From NCBI GenBank assembly GCA_944324365.1, contig CALUWA010000003.1:149034-213033 (forward strand): 64,000 bases of DNA. The letters run 5' to 3'. A program made the translations under genes and the position numbers. The DNA is from Candidatus Gastranaerophilales bacterium. GTDB taxonomy: Bacteria > Cyanobacteriota > Vampirovibrionia > Gastranaerophilales > Gastranaerophilaceae. The notes under the pieces were generated by a model. That model had not been told where the DNA came from. It searched no databases and worked only from the letters and a program-made list of their open reading frames with translations. Positions 43,140 to 52,166 of the stretch are shown one piece after another (within the stretch, counting starts at the first letter, position 1; each line of letters starts with the position of its first letter).

Positions 43140-44129
43140 TTATTTTATCTTCTTCCATATTGTCGGAAGATTTATCTTTTTTAAACCGCTTAAATCTGTT
43201 ATAGCTTCTTCAAACACCGGTTCAAATTTACCGTTTTCTAAGAGTGCTTTTATCGGAAGCGGGGCTGTTGTGAGCCTTATCCCGCGTTGTTTATCTATTA
43301 AAACTGACTGTTCCGGCGGTGTGTATTTATCGGCAATAAAAAAATGTTCCTGAGTGTGATGGCCCATTACAAATATTCCGCCGATATCAAGTTTGTTGTA
43401 TACATTATCAATTAAATTTTTTATGACAGCATACTTATTTATATTAATATTTGGTTTGTCCCCGTATTTGAAAACTCCGGTTAAATCATTTTGCGTAAGG
43501 TGGTATATAGCGTTTCTGAAAAATACTGCGCCGGCCTTGCCATTTTGGGATTTTACCGGAAATGAATTAATATTTCTTATATCTCCCTGAATAAATTGAA
43601 TACGATTTTTTACTTCCGGTTTGAGTTTGAAGTATTTTTGCATCTCTAGTCCGGGAAAGCTTATGTCATACAGGCTTCCGCTATTTACATTGTTTAATGC
43701 TTTTTCTGGTTTTTGAATTTCTTCAAAACTGTTGTAAAATCGGGATTTTAATCGTAGTTGTTCCGGTGTTGTGTCTTTTTGTATTGTGTCTATAATAAAG
43801 CTGTCATCGTCAAGTTTGTGGATGCCAAAGCAAGAGCGTTTTGCAAAATCTATTGCTTCCTTAAACGGGTCAATGGATGAAATATGGTATCTTTCGGGAT
43901 GGTTAAGCATGGAATCCACTGAAATAGCTTCTTCTCCGTTAGAGCCTGCGTAGATTAAAATGTCGGTTCCGTTCGGAAAATCTTTTTCTATTATATCTAC
44001 GGCCTTTTGTAATGCCGGATAATCATGATAAAAGGAGGTGCTCACTGAAAGATTTGTTTTAGGGTTAACTCTTTTGTAACTTGTGAAAGAAATAGAGTTT
44101 CTGCTTATAAAATTGTTTGATATTTTCAT
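43140..44129 (-). CDS. CheR-like SAM-dependent methyltransferase
   Basis: The core resembles CheR-type methyltransferases: IYAGSNGEEAISV in place of the SAM-binding motif, IDPFKEAIDFAKR for the acidic loop, FIQGDIRNI, and AVFFRNAIYHL matching the CheR [FY]-x-R-N-x-[IL] segment; a following LDIGGIFVMG strand also fits. The N-terminus ISRNSISFTSYKR carries the Ser-Phe motif found on other proteins in the window. No chemotaxis genes are nearby, so a chemoreceptor substrate is unlikely. Its start at 44129 follows TATATA by 6 bases, with no ribosome site. Convergent with the PHP gene with no gap. Confidence 0.65.
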   Translation of the reverse strand: MKISNNFISRNSISFTSYKRVNPKTNLSVSTSFYHDYPALQKAVDIIEKDFPNGTDILIYAGSNGEEAISVDSMLNHPERYHISSIDPFKEAIDFAKRSCFGIHKLDDDSFIIDTIQKDTTPEQLRLKSRFYNSFEEIQKPEKALNNVNSGSLYDISFPGLEMQKYFKLKPEVKNRIQFIQGDIRNINSFPVKSQNGKAGAVFFRNAIYHLTQNDLTGVFKYGDKPNININKYAVIKNLIDNVYNKLDIGGIFVMGHHTQEHFFIADKYTPPEQSVLIDKQRGIRLTTAPLPIKALLENGKFEPVFEEAITDLSGLKKINLPTIWKKIK

Positions 44130-44163
44130 AGTATTTATATAAAAATGCTAAAAAAATATTTTG

Positions 44164-44688
44164 CTAATATTTCCATTCTGAGTTATGCAGCAGTTTGTGT
44201 ACTTTTGCTATGGCTTTATTTGTGTATTCGCTGCTTGGAGGAGTATTCGTATTTATTCCGAGATATAACAAATCCATTTCCAGCTCTTTATACTTATTTG
44301 GGAAAAAATATTTAATTTCGGTATTTTTACAGCCAAGTTTTTCGTAAAATTTTTGGCGGCGGACAGATTGTTCATTTGTCGGTTTCTCAACTTCAAAGAA
44401 ACAATATTCCATATCCGGATTTTGTTTAATAAAATCTTTTATACAAACGCTTCCATAACCTTTTGAGTGAAATTCTTTGAATATTGCAATATAATCAAGC
44501 CATAAAAATTTCATCTCTTCATCCTTAAACCAGAATGAATACCCGATACTTATGTTTTCCGGTTTGAATATATGCAGTTCATATTCCGGAGCGGCAAGCA
44601 AATTTTTTAGCTCCTCAAAAGTTTTTAATTCTTCTTTCGGAAACTGCGTGAGCATATCTTCATATATATTTTCCAAATCTGTGTTCAT
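44164..44688 (-). CDS. GNAT-family acetyltransferase
   Basis: A 174-residue protein with the GNAT fold: strand LDYIAIFKEFHSKGYGSVCI (acetyl-CoA loop with G-x-G after the R/Q-x-x position, here H-S-K-G-Y-G), YCFFEVEKP, and RRQKFYEKLGCK near the end of the core. The short first strands are also apparent. Substrate unknown. It lies 34 bases upstream of the CheR-like gene on the same strand and divergent from the membrane glycosyltransferase gene. Confidence 0.78.
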   Translation of the reverse strand: MNTDLENIYEDMLTQFPKEELKTFEELKNLLAAPEYELHIFKPENISIGYSFWFKDEEMKFLWLDYIAIFKEFHSKGYGSVCIKDFIKQNPDMEYCFFEVEKPTNEQSVRRQKFYEKLGCKNTEIKYFFPNKYKELEMDLLYLGINTNTPPSSEYTNKAIAKVHKLLHNSEWKY

Positions 44689-44761
44689 AAAATCTAATCT
44701 AACATAAATTTTGTTTAATAAAAAGCCTTTTTAAAAATAATGTTATATAATCGTATTTGCT

Positions 44762-46189
44762 ATGAGAAAACTTAAAAAAGAAACAATAATTAATTTAATT
44801 GTATTTGTACTCTTTGCAGTTCTGACTTTTATTGTCGGATTGCACCATGAACCTTGGGCGGATGAAGCTCAGGCTTGGCTTATTGCCCGGGACTGCACAA
44901 TTCCAGAGATGATTTTTCATGTTTTGAAATATGAAGGGCATCCAATATTATGGTTTATTATCCTTAAATTTTTGATTTTTTTGCATTTCCCATACAAATT
45001 ATTATTTATAATCTCCTGGATTATGACTTGTTTTGGGGTTTTTCTTCTGTTATTTAAGTCAAAATTACCTAATATAATTAAATATTTATTTCCGTTTACA
45101 TTTTTTATCTTTTACCAAAGTGCAGTTATAGCAAGAAATCATTCACTATTATTCCCGTTTCTTGCAATAATCGCAATTTTATATAAAAAAAGATTAGAAC
45201 ATCCATACATTTACTCAATACTTCTAATACTTCTAGCAAGTACAAGTGCGTATAGTTTTGTAATTACATTTGTATTATTGTGCTTCTTTATTTATGATCT
45301 GGTGAGTCGCAAAACATTTTCTATTAAAAATTGTTTTCCATGGCTTATTGTATTAATTTATATGATATTTACTGCTTTGTCCCTGATTAAACCGGCAGAT
45401 TATACTATATCCTATGGACTTAATTTAATGCGATTAAATCCGTTTAGGATTTTATACATAACAACAAGAGGTTATTTCAACACCCCTCCGTTTTCAATAA
45501 TTCTTGTTATACAAATGTTGTCAGTATTAGCTATTTATATTCTTTCTGCAAAAACCTTTTGCAAAACAAAATATCAAACAATATTTTTTATATCAATTAA
45601 CTTTTTTCTTGCAATAATGATAACGGCTCTGGTATGTAACCCGTGGCATAGTGCATACATGATAATTACACTTATATTTTCATTATGGGTTATATCTGAA
45701 GATAACAAAAACTACGAAATAAGTTTTAATAAAAATAAATGTTTGTATATTGTTCTTGCATTAATTTTTACGGTACATATTTTCTGGAACATGAAATGTT
45801 CACTCTATGATTATAAAAACAACTACTGTGCTTCAAAAGATGTTGCACAATTTTTAAAAGCAAACAATCTAATCAATCAAAAAATTGACGGGCTCGGGTT
45901 CAGAACTGTTGCAATAGTTCCTTATCTCGAGGGTAAGATTTACGAAAATTACAGCGGTAAATCATACTGGGAATGGAAAAAATCGTTTTATGACGAACAA
46001 AAAAGAACTGATAAAGAATTTAGCCCTGTAGTTATATTAGATGTAGCAGTCGCTGGTGAATATAAAAATATGATACCATTGCTTGATAACAATTACAAAA
46101 GATATAAATTTGAAGGATGTCTGTGTGCAAAGGGGAACCTTATTCAAGCTGAAAGTTTTATAGTATTTATAAAAAAACCTTCTGATTAA
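44762..46189 (+). CDS. GT-C-type membrane glycosyltransferase
   Basis: A 475-residue protein with about ten membrane helices and a soluble C-terminal part. The first periplasmic loop has HHEPWADEAQAWLIARD, with the acidic pair expected for lipid-linked-sugar GT-C enzymes, followed by EGHPILWF at the second helix. The layout resembles PMT/ArnT-type transferases. The substrate is unknown; the sequence does not link it to a glycan cluster. TATAAT ends 10 bases before the ATG and no ribosome site is seen. The stop codon lies inside the terminator hairpin. Confidence 0.7.
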   Translation: MRKLKKETIINLIVFVLFAVLTFIVGLHHEPWADEAQAWLIARDCTIPEMIFHVLKYEGHPILWFIILKFLIFLHFPYKLLFIISWIMTCFGVFLLLFKSKLPNIIKYLFPFTFFIFYQSAVIARNHSLLFPFLAIIAILYKKRLEHPYIYSILLILLASTSAYSFVITFVLLCFFIYDLVSRKTFSIKNCFPWLIVLIYMIFTALSLIKPADYTISYGLNLMRLNPFRILYITTRGYFNTPPFSIILVIQMLSVLAIYILSAKTFCKTKYQTIFFISINFFLAIMITALVCNPWHSAYMIITLIFSLWVISEDNKNYEISFNKNKCLYIVLALIFTVHIFWNMKCSLYDYKNNYCASKDVAQFLKANNLINQKIDGLGFRTVAIVPYLEGKIYENYSGKSYWEWKKSFYDEQKRTDKEFSPVVILDVAVAGEYKNMIPLLDNNYKRYKFEGCLCAKGNLIQAESFIVFIKKPSD

Positions 46190-46202
46190 ACAGAAGGTTT
46201 TT
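46173..46202. terminator. Bidirectional terminator
   Basis: A perfect 12-bp stem, AAAAACCTTCTG with CAGAAGGTTTTT, and a 6-base loop, with A and T runs at both ends. It separates the convergent glycosyltransferase and alcohol-dehydrogenase genes. Confidence 0.9.
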
Positions 46203-46226
46203 AGTAATGTCTTTCCCTATTTGTTT

Positions 46227-47438
46227 TTAAGAAATAGGTTTCAAAGAGTCTCTGTAAATCTTTTCAACAATATCACGTCCGTTGCCGGTCGGAGCTATAG
46301 CAAGCAATCCGTCAAGAGACGGTGTTGTGTATACAAGATTTACCAATCTTTCAACATCAGCTTCGGCAAATCCTTCATCAGTGAGTTTTTCTGTTACATC
46401 TACTGATTGAAGCCATTTTTCAACACCTTTGGCAGCTTTTTCAGCTTCAGATGCGTCACCCTTTAACCCCGGAACAATCGGAGCTAAAATATCAGCTAAG
46501 ATATTTGCTTTTGATGCGTAAATTGTCTTGATTACGGCAGGAAGCAATATCGCGAGTCCTAAGCCGTGTGCAAGTTCAGGTTTTACAGCGCTCAAAGGAT
46601 GTTCAAGAGCGTGTGTATAGTGTAATAAACCGTTGTCAAAACATACACCGCCCATCATTGCAGCGTACGCAAGGAAATATCTTGCTTCCAAATCTTCCGG
46701 ATTTTTCAATGCTTTCGGCAGATATTCCGCAACAAGTGCAATAACTTCGCGAGCCAAGGTTACACAGTACGGAGAAAGTACTTTTGATGTTGCAGCTTCA
46801 ACAACGTGATTTACAGCGTCGATTGATACGTATCTTGTCTGCTTTGGTGATAATTTTGTCATCAACTGCGGATCGTCAATTGCGTACATTGGGTATATGC
46901 AATCATAGGCAATTGCAGGTTTGAAGTTCTTTTCAAGATTTGTAACTACGGCAAATCTGTTTGTTTCAGTACCTGTGCCGTGAGTTAAATTGATTGAAAT
47001 AATCGGTGCAGCTTTTTCAGGAGCAAATTCAAAATCATAAATTTGTTCTGCTGTCTTATCAGGATATTCAAGCAAAATTGCAACGGATTTCCCGGCATCT
47101 GTCGGTGAGCCGCCGCCGATTGCGATTACTGCTTTTGCGCCGAATTCTCTTGCTAGTTTTGCAGCATCGTTAACGTGATGGGTTGTAGGGTTTGGGGTAA
47201 CTTCGGCATAATTTACGTAGCCGATTCCGTTATCTTTTAGTGCTTTTTCTACGTAATCCCAAGCTCCGGTTGCTTTGTAAGCATTTCTGCCTGACATTAC
47301 TATAACTTTATCTACCCCTTTATTTTTTACAGCCTTAACAATCTCATCAATTTTTTTGATTGCGCCGACACCAAAAAATACAGAAGTACGTGTTCTAATC
47401 TCTCTTACTTCGTGGATATCAATATCTTTTTCCCACAT
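46227..47438 (-). CDS. Iron-containing alcohol dehydrogenase
   Basis: A group-III NAD(P)-dependent alcohol dehydrogenase of 403 residues. AIGGGSPTDAGKSVA binds the nucleotide, and NLTHGTGTETNRFAV is typical of the family. The iron ligands lie in SIDAVNHVVEA and the HALEHPLSAVKPELAHGLG segment. It probably reduces an aldehyde to regenerate NAD(P)+ in fermentation; exact substrate unknown. The ATG at 47438 has AAAGGAG 9 bases upstream and gives MWEKDIDIHEV; an ATG seven codons earlier would put the ribosome site inside the gene. Confidence 0.92.
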   Translation of the reverse strand: MWEKDIDIHEVREIRTRTSVFFGVGAIKKIDEIVKAVKNKGVDKVIVMSGRNAYKATGAWDYVEKALKDNGIGYVNYAEVTPNPTTHHVNDAAKLAREFGAKAVIAIGGGSPTDAGKSVAILLEYPDKTAEQIYDFEFAPEKAAPIISINLTHGTGTETNRFAVVTNLEKNFKPAIAYDCIYPMYAIDDPQLMTKLSPKQTRYVSIDAVNHVVEAATSKVLSPYCVTLAREVIALVAEYLPKALKNPEDLEARYFLAYAAMMGGVCFDNGLLHYTHALEHPLSAVKPELAHGLGLAILLPAVIKTIYASKANILADILAPIVPGLKGDASEAEKAAKGVEKWLQSVDVTEKLTDEGFAEADVERLVNLVYTTPSLDGLLAIAPTGNGRDIVEKIYRDSLKPIS

Positions 47439-47568
47439 AATAAACTCTCCTTTCTTCACAAAATAATTATATTCTAATTGTTAAGTTTTTGCAACAAATT
47501 CGTTTAAAAGGGCAATTTTCCGGGATTTTTTACTTTATGTAATTATGTAGTGTAAAAGGAGAAAAGTT

Positions 47569-47922
47569 ATGTTAAACAATCCTATTCAACCGGTTATGTA
47601 TAACAATACTCAGCCTGCGCAAAATGTGCAGCCTCAAAATGTATCTCAGCCCGCTATGCAGCAGCCTGACAATAAGGCAATCTTGAGAGAACAAAGTATG
47701 GCAATCTCTTCTGATGTTTCGGCGGAATATGGGGCAATTGCAAGGTTAAACGATATTCTGGTAAATCTTGCACAAAGCGTAAAAAACGAAAAAGACCCGG
47801 AACAAAAGAAAGTTCTTGAGGCTCGTGTAAATACAATAAACCAGATGATTTTGCAGCGCGAAATGAAAATTAATCAAATGGAAATGGCAAGAGCTCAGAT
47901 TGATGCTCAACTAAAGGCTTAA
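47569..47922 (+). CDS. Small Gln-rich coiled-coil protein
   Basis: A 117-residue protein of unknown function. The first 45 residues are rich in Gln, Asn and Pro and look disordered; the rest is helical with heptad spacing (ARLNDILVNLAQSV, VLEARVNTINQMILQREMKI), predicting a coiled coil. A good ribosome site (AAAAGGAGAAAAG) precedes the ATG and a terminator follows, so it is expressed as a single gene. No signal peptide. Confidence 0.75.
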   Translation: MLNNPIQPVMYNNTQPAQNVQPQNVSQPAMQQPDNKAILREQSMAISSDVSAEYGAIARLNDILVNLAQSVKNEKDPEQKKVLEARVNTINQMILQREMKINQMEMARAQIDAQLKA

Positions 47923-47959
47923 TATAAATTGAAGTTGCACAATTATAATTTGATAAGTA

Positions 47960-47995
47960 AAAGAGGTTAGATTTTAAATTCTAACCTCTTTTTAT
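47960..47995. terminator. Bidirectional terminator
   Basis: A 12-bp stem, AAAGAGGTTAGA with TCTAACCTCTTT, an 8-base loop and flanking A and T runs, between the convergent coiled-coil and glycine-zipper protein genes. Confidence 0.88.
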
Positions 47996-48003
47996 TATTT
48001 ATT

Positions 48004-48468
48004 TTATGCTTCAGTTTTTTCTGTGTTATCTGCTTTTTTTGCTCGGGTATGATTAATTATACCATCTGTAATTGCTCCTACCCCTAAGCCTGCAAGTAAT
48101 CCACCGAGTCCAAGAACAACAGGAACTACTTTGAATACTTTTCCGACCATTCTCATACTCATTTCTGTAACTTCATCTATATTAGTTTCAACAGCGGTTC
48201 CTGTATTTTGGGCTAGACCACTAAATCTATTCTTGATGGAAGTGAAAGTATCCCCCAAAACATCTTTAATACCATTTTCAAGGTCATTACCTGCTTCATT
48301 TATTGCTTTGGTTACATCGTGATAAACTTTTAATCCAAATCCGGCACCGGCAGCAGTTCCAGCTCCCATGCCTATATACTTGCCTGCGTTGGTTTTATCA
48401 TATTCATTGCCGTTTTTAGTAAGTCTTTTCCCTGAAAAACTAACTGAATTTATTGCACTAATCGACAT
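48004..48468 (-). CDS. Glycine-zipper membrane protein with VSFSG N-terminus
   Basis: Unknown function, 154 residues. The N-terminus SAINSVSFSGKRLTKNG carries the Ser-Phe-x-Gly motif. Two glycine-rich hydrophobic segments, GMGAGTAAGAGFGLKVY and VVLGLGGLLAGLGVGAI, resemble glycine zippers that pack in membranes; the middle is amphipathic helix. There is no cleavable signal peptide. Ribosome site AAGAAGG precedes the ATG. Compare the 59549-60589 protein, which has the same motif followed by a single glycine-containing membrane segment. Confidence 0.7.
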   Translation of the reverse strand: MSISAINSVSFSGKRLTKNGNEYDKTNAGKYIGMGAGTAAGAGFGLKVYHDVTKAINEAGNDLENGIKDVLGDTFTSIKNRFSGLAQNTGTAVETNIDEVTEMSMRMVGKVFKVVPVVLGLGGLLAGLGVGAITDGIINHTRAKKADNTEKTEA

Positions 48469-48564
48469 GTTATACCTTCTTTTCTTTTATACACACACTT
48501 TCATTAAAACTCAAAAATAAAATTAATTGCTAGAGAAATCTATAATATTAATTTATTGTTACAC

Positions 48565-48598
48565 AAAAATAAGCCGGTAGTTGAGCCGGCTTATTTTT
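48565..48598 (-). terminator. Terminator after pgk
   Basis: A perfect 13-bp stem (AAAAATAAGCCGG with CCGGCTTATTTTT) and an 8-base loop, 23 bases past the pgk stop. Confidence 0.9.
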
Positions 48599-48620
48599 TA
48601 TATTTAAAGTAATGTAATGC

Positions 48621-49823
48621 TTACTTTTCGTCTAAAGCTGCAACGCCAGGAAGAACTTTTCCTTCGATAAATTCCAAGGAAGCTCCGCCGCCTGTTGAAA
48701 CATGTGTGAAATCTTCAGCTTTGCAGAATTTCTTAGCTGCAGAAACAGAATCTCCGCCGCCGATAACTGATACTGCACCGGCTTTTGTTGCTTCAACAAT
48801 TGCGTTTAATACTTCTTTAGTACCTTCTGCGAATGCAGGATTTTCAAAAGCGCCTACAGGGCCGTTCATCAAGATTGTTTTTGAAGATTTGATTACATCG
48901 GCAAAAGCCTTTCTTGAATCAGGGCCTGCGTCAACACCTTCAAATCCGTCAGGTATTTCGTTGATTTTAACGAATTTGTTAGTTCCGTTGCCTGAAAAAT
49001 CATCTGTTGCAAGAACGTCTGTTGCCATAACAAGTTTAACACCTTTATCAGCAGCTTTCTTTTCGATAGCTTTAGCAACTTCTAATTGATCGTCTTCGCA
49101 AATTGAATTACCGATTTTTCCGCCGTTAGCTTTTACAAATGTATAAGCCATACCGCCGCCGATAATCATATTGTCAACTTTGTCAAGCAAGTTTTCCAAA
49201 ACTCCGATTTTAGAAGAAACTTTAGCACCGCCGACAACTGCCGTAAATGGGCGAGTAGGATTATCAAGAGCTTGAGATAAGCATCTGATTTCTTTTTCCA
49301 TCAATAAGCCTGCAACAGCTGGTTTCAAAACTTTAGCTAATTTAGATGTTGATGTGTGGTTTCTGTGAGCAGCGCCGAATGCGTCGTTTACATAAAAATC
49401 ACCTAATTTTGCAAGTTCGTTTGCAAAAGTCATATCATCATCTTTTGCTTCTTCAGCTTTGTAGAAACGGATGTTTTCCAATAATGCAACCTGTCCGTCT
49501 TTCATTCCTTCCAATGCTTTTTCTGCACCTTCACCTACAGGTTCTGATACGAATAAAACATCTTCACCCAAAACTTTTGACATGTATTTTGCAACAGGAG
49601 CCAAAGAAAATTCCATGTTCCATTCACCTTTCGGACGTCCGAGGTGAGCCATTAAAATAATTTTTGCACCTTTGTCTTTTAATGCTTTTACTGTAGGAAC
49701 GATTGCCTGAATTCTTGTATCATCTGTAACATTTTTGTCTGCGTCAAGAGGTACGTTTACGTCAACTCTGACCAACGCTCTTTTACCCTTAACGTCACCT
49801 AAATCATTAATTGATTTTTTCAT
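48621..49823 (-). CDS. pgk: Phosphoglycerate kinase
   Basis: Glycolytic kinase transferring phosphate from 1,3-bisphosphoglycerate to ADP. RVDVNVPLD, HLGRPKG, ENIRFYKAEE, NDAFGAAHRNH, VVGGAKVSSKI, GGGMAYTF, NGPVGAFE and IGGGDSVSA are all present and in order. The ATG at 49823 (MKKSINDLG) has AAGGAG 8 bases upstream; an in-frame ATG eight codons earlier lacks a site. Length (400 aa) is normal. It is transcribed alone and ends at a strong terminator. Confidence 0.97.
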   Translation of the reverse strand: MKKSINDLGDVKGKRALVRVDVNVPLDADKNVTDDTRIQAIVPTVKALKDKGAKIILMAHLGRPKGEWNMEFSLAPVAKYMSKVLGEDVLFVSEPVGEGAEKALEGMKDGQVALLENIRFYKAEEAKDDDMTFANELAKLGDFYVNDAFGAAHRNHTSTSKLAKVLKPAVAGLLMEKEIRCLSQALDNPTRPFTAVVGGAKVSSKIGVLENLLDKVDNMIIGGGMAYTFVKANGGKIGNSICEDDQLEVAKAIEKKAADKGVKLVMATDVLATDDFSGNGTNKFVKINEIPDGFEGVDAGPDSRKAFADVIKSSKTILMNGPVGAFENPAFAEGTKEVLNAIVEATKAGAVSVIGGGDSVSAAKKFCKAEDFTHVSTGGGASLEFIEGKVLPGVAALDEK

Positions 49824-49938
49824 AATTTTCTCCTTATTTAAAATCATAAAAATCCTTGCATACTCATTTTACAAAAAACAAAATCTATAATCAAACATAG
49901 ATTATGGTTTTTGTGCAGTAAAGATTTTTACTAAACTA

Positions 49939-50385
49939 TTATGCTTCATTTAATTCTCTTCTGATATCTTCTACTGTAACATGGACTACAGGAGAGTTTT
50001 CATCTTTTTTAAGAACAACATCTTTAATGCCTGATTGGACAATAAATCTTTTGCAAAGTATGCATATAAAATTATGTCCCCAGATATACATTGTAGAGCC
50101 TTTGCATCTGTCTTGTCCTGCCTGGATAATAGCGTTTTGTTCGGCGTGAATTGAACGGCAGGTTTCGTAACAGGTTCCGGATTTTATATTGTGCTCAATT
50201 CTGTAACAAGAACCGCGTTCGTAACAAGATTCAACTTTTGAAGGGGTGCCGTTATAGCCTGTTGCTTTAATTTTCTTGTCATCACCGACAATTACGGCTC
50301 CAACTTGCGCTCTTATACAGTTTGAACGGCTTGCGCAAGTTTTTGCCAAATCCAAAAAATAATCTTCCCAGCTTTTAATTTCCAT
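49939..50385 (-). CDS. dCMP deaminase-like zinc deaminase
   Basis: A cytidine/deoxycytidylate deaminase-family protein of 148 residues. RSIHAEQNAII supplies the zinc His and catalytic Glu. The second zinc motif, normally P-C-x-x-C, reads FICILCKRFI, with Ile in place of Pro. The insertion with several Cys (SCYERGSCYR, GTCYETCRS) matches bacterial dCMP deaminase (ComEB-like). It should make dUMP from dCMP for thymidylate synthesis. It follows the AICAR-transformylase gene after 22 bases with site AAAGGAC. Confidence 0.88.
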   Translation of the reverse strand: MEIKSWEDYFLDLAKTCASRSNCIRAQVGAVIVGDDKKIKATGYNGTPSKVESCYERGSCYRIEHNIKSGTCYETCRSIHAEQNAIIQAGQDRCKGSTMYIWGHNFICILCKRFIVQSGIKDVVLKKDENSPVVHVTVEDIRRELNEA

Positions 50386-50407
50386 AACTTTGTCCTTTTT
50401 ATAATAA

Positions 50408-51403
50408 CTAGTGTTTATAATTTTTAATCCCGGTAAATACCATTGCTATATTATACCTGTCAGCAAGTTCTATCATGCTTTCGTCGTTTGCGGAACCGCC
50501 AGGCTGTATAATCATAGAAATTCTTCCCTGAGCTGCAAGCTGAATGCAGTCAACCGTCGGCAATGTGTTGTCAGAAGCCAGAACTGCATCTTTCGAATTG
50601 TCGCATGCCCATTTCATAGCATCTTCTACTGCTGTAAGCGGTGAGATATGCCCCTGTGATATTGCGGAGGTCTTAAAATCTTTTGCTATTACAATAGAAT
50701 TTGAACGGGCAAATTTCGATATTTTCCACGCAAAAACGGCATCTTCGATTTGCTCTTTTGTAGGTTTCTTTTTGGTTACAATTTGGAAAGAATTCTTTCC
50801 GAGGTTACTGTTGTTAAAATCCTGATAAAGGGTGCCAAACGGTGTAACGTGAATATCCTTTTGGATTAACTTTCTGTAATCTTTCAACGGAGTATTAAGT
50901 TTTACAACCTTTATAAGCGGATTATCTTTCAGAAGTGCCAATGCTTCCGGTTCATAATCGGGTGCAAACACCATCTTAACTGACATTGAATTAATATGTT
51001 TTGCGACTTCAAAGTCTATTTTTTGCGAAGCCCCGATGGCACCAAAGAATGATGCTACAGGATCACAATCAAAAGCTTTGGTATAAGCGTCGGAAATATT
51101 TGTTCCGAGTGCAACACCGCAAGGTGCCGCGTGTTTTACAATTGTTACTGCACATACATCAAAAAATTCACTTACGATATTTGCCATTTCCGTAAGGCTC
51201 ATAATCTCGTTATACGATAATGTTTGGCCGTTTATAACATCAAAATCCGCCATGTTTTCGGATTTAAACAGCATTGCCGCTTGTTGTGGATTTTCTCCGT
51301 AATGCAAATGCCATAAAGTTTCTAAAGTAGTTTCTTTTTCAAGTTCATAAATTTTTGATTCATTTTGATTACAAAAAATCTTTAACTCAATCTTTTTGCT
51401 CAT
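50408..51403 (-). CDS. purH: Stand-alone AICAR transformylase (PurH C-domain)
   Basis: The protein holds only the AICAR formyltransferase part of PurH: LHYGENPQQAAM, VKHAAPCGVALG, DPVASFFGAIG, KFARSNSIVIAK, AISQGHISPLTAV, AAQGRISMIIQPGGSANDE. Length is 331 residues against about 510-530 for bifunctional PurH; the N-terminal MGS-like IMP cyclohydrolase domain is absent and nothing upstream encodes it (the 133 bases before it are non-coding and then a divergent gene begins). IMP cyclohydrolase must be supplied elsewhere. GAGGAG precedes the ATG by 8 bases. It sits in an operon with the deaminase gene. Confidence 0.9.
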   Translation of the reverse strand: MSKKIELKIFCNQNESKIYELEKETTLETLWHLHYGENPQQAAMLFKSENMADFDVINGQTLSYNEIMSLTEMANIVSEFFDVCAVTIVKHAAPCGVALGTNISDAYTKAFDCDPVASFFGAIGASQKIDFEVAKHINSMSVKMVFAPDYEPEALALLKDNPLIKVVKLNTPLKDYRKLIQKDIHVTPFGTLYQDFNNSNLGKNSFQIVTKKKPTKEQIEDAVFAWKISKFARSNSIVIAKDFKTSAISQGHISPLTAVEDAMKWACDNSKDAVLASDNTLPTVDCIQLAAQGRISMIIQPGGSANDESMIELADRYNIAMVFTGIKNYKH

Positions 51404-51536
51404 GCTTTATACTCCTCTTTCAACATAATTTAAACATAAACAATTATGCATGTAAATTTAGAATATTGTTGAAATAATTTTATTTTCCTTTTATAATATT
51501 CTTGTTCAAATTCAAACTACAAAGGATTTATCAAAT

Positions 51537-52154
51537 ATGAGCAGTAATAGAATGACAGAAGGCGTGGGTAAAAAAATAGTTGAAGCCTTAAAACAGCAGT
51601 CAGATATAGAAATTATACCGGTTAAAGAAACCCAGCCAGCTGATGAATTAACAAATTTCAGTTCACTTGCATCATCAAAAAACCTTATTGATGATATGGT
51701 AATTCCGCAAGAAGCACCACAACCGGCTCCGGCAGCCACAGCCACATTTAACTTCAATACTCAAAACGATGCGGTAGATGCGGCGTTAAAAGATACTATT
51801 ATGCATTTTCAAACTCCGGAACAAAATATTCCGGCTGTTGAAGAAATAGAACTGCCGGCAAATGTAGCTGTTTTGCGTCAATTAATTACCAAAATTCCGC
51901 CAAGTGTTTCCAAGCAAACCGGTGCCGTAATTATAAAACAGACGATGGAAGCTTTGGGCATTTCAATGACAACAGTTCTTCAAGAAGCTCAGCAAGTTCA
52001 GGAAAACCTTACCCAATCAGTAAGAGAATGCCAGACAAGTGTATTGGAGCATAAAAAACAAATTACTATTCTTGAAGCACAGGCTCAAAAATATCAACGG
52101 CAATTTGCGGTAATAAATGATATTATAAGCTTGTTTATACAGACGAGCAATTAA
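51537..52154 (+). CDS. Coiled-coil protein of unknown function
   Basis: A 205-residue protein not recognised. The first 90 residues are polar and Pro/Ala-rich (APQPAPAATATF) and probably disordered. The rest is helical: LPANVAVLRQLITKIPPSVS, TGAVIIKQTMEALGISMTTV and a coiled coil from VLQEAQQVQENLTQSV to KYQRQF. Site AAAGGA lies 11 bases before the ATG, with TATAAT further upstream at 51494. No membrane segment or signal peptide; a cytoplasmic scaffold is a guess. It converges with pgeF after 12 bases. Confidence 0.7.
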   Translation: MSSNRMTEGVGKKIVEALKQQSDIEIIPVKETQPADELTNFSSLASSKNLIDDMVIPQEAPQPAPAATATFNFNTQNDAVDAALKDTIMHFQTPEQNIPAVEEIELPANVAVLRQLITKIPPSVSKQTGAVIIKQTMEALGISMTTVLQEAQQVQENLTQSVRECQTSVLEHKKQITILEAQAQKYQRQFAVINDIISLFIQTSN

Positions 52155-52166
52155 AATATAATCAGG

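Noticed and set aside
47439..47459. Upstream ATG of the iron alcohol dehydrogenase
   Set aside because: The seven extra codons would contain the strong AAAGGAG ribosome site of the ATG at 47438.
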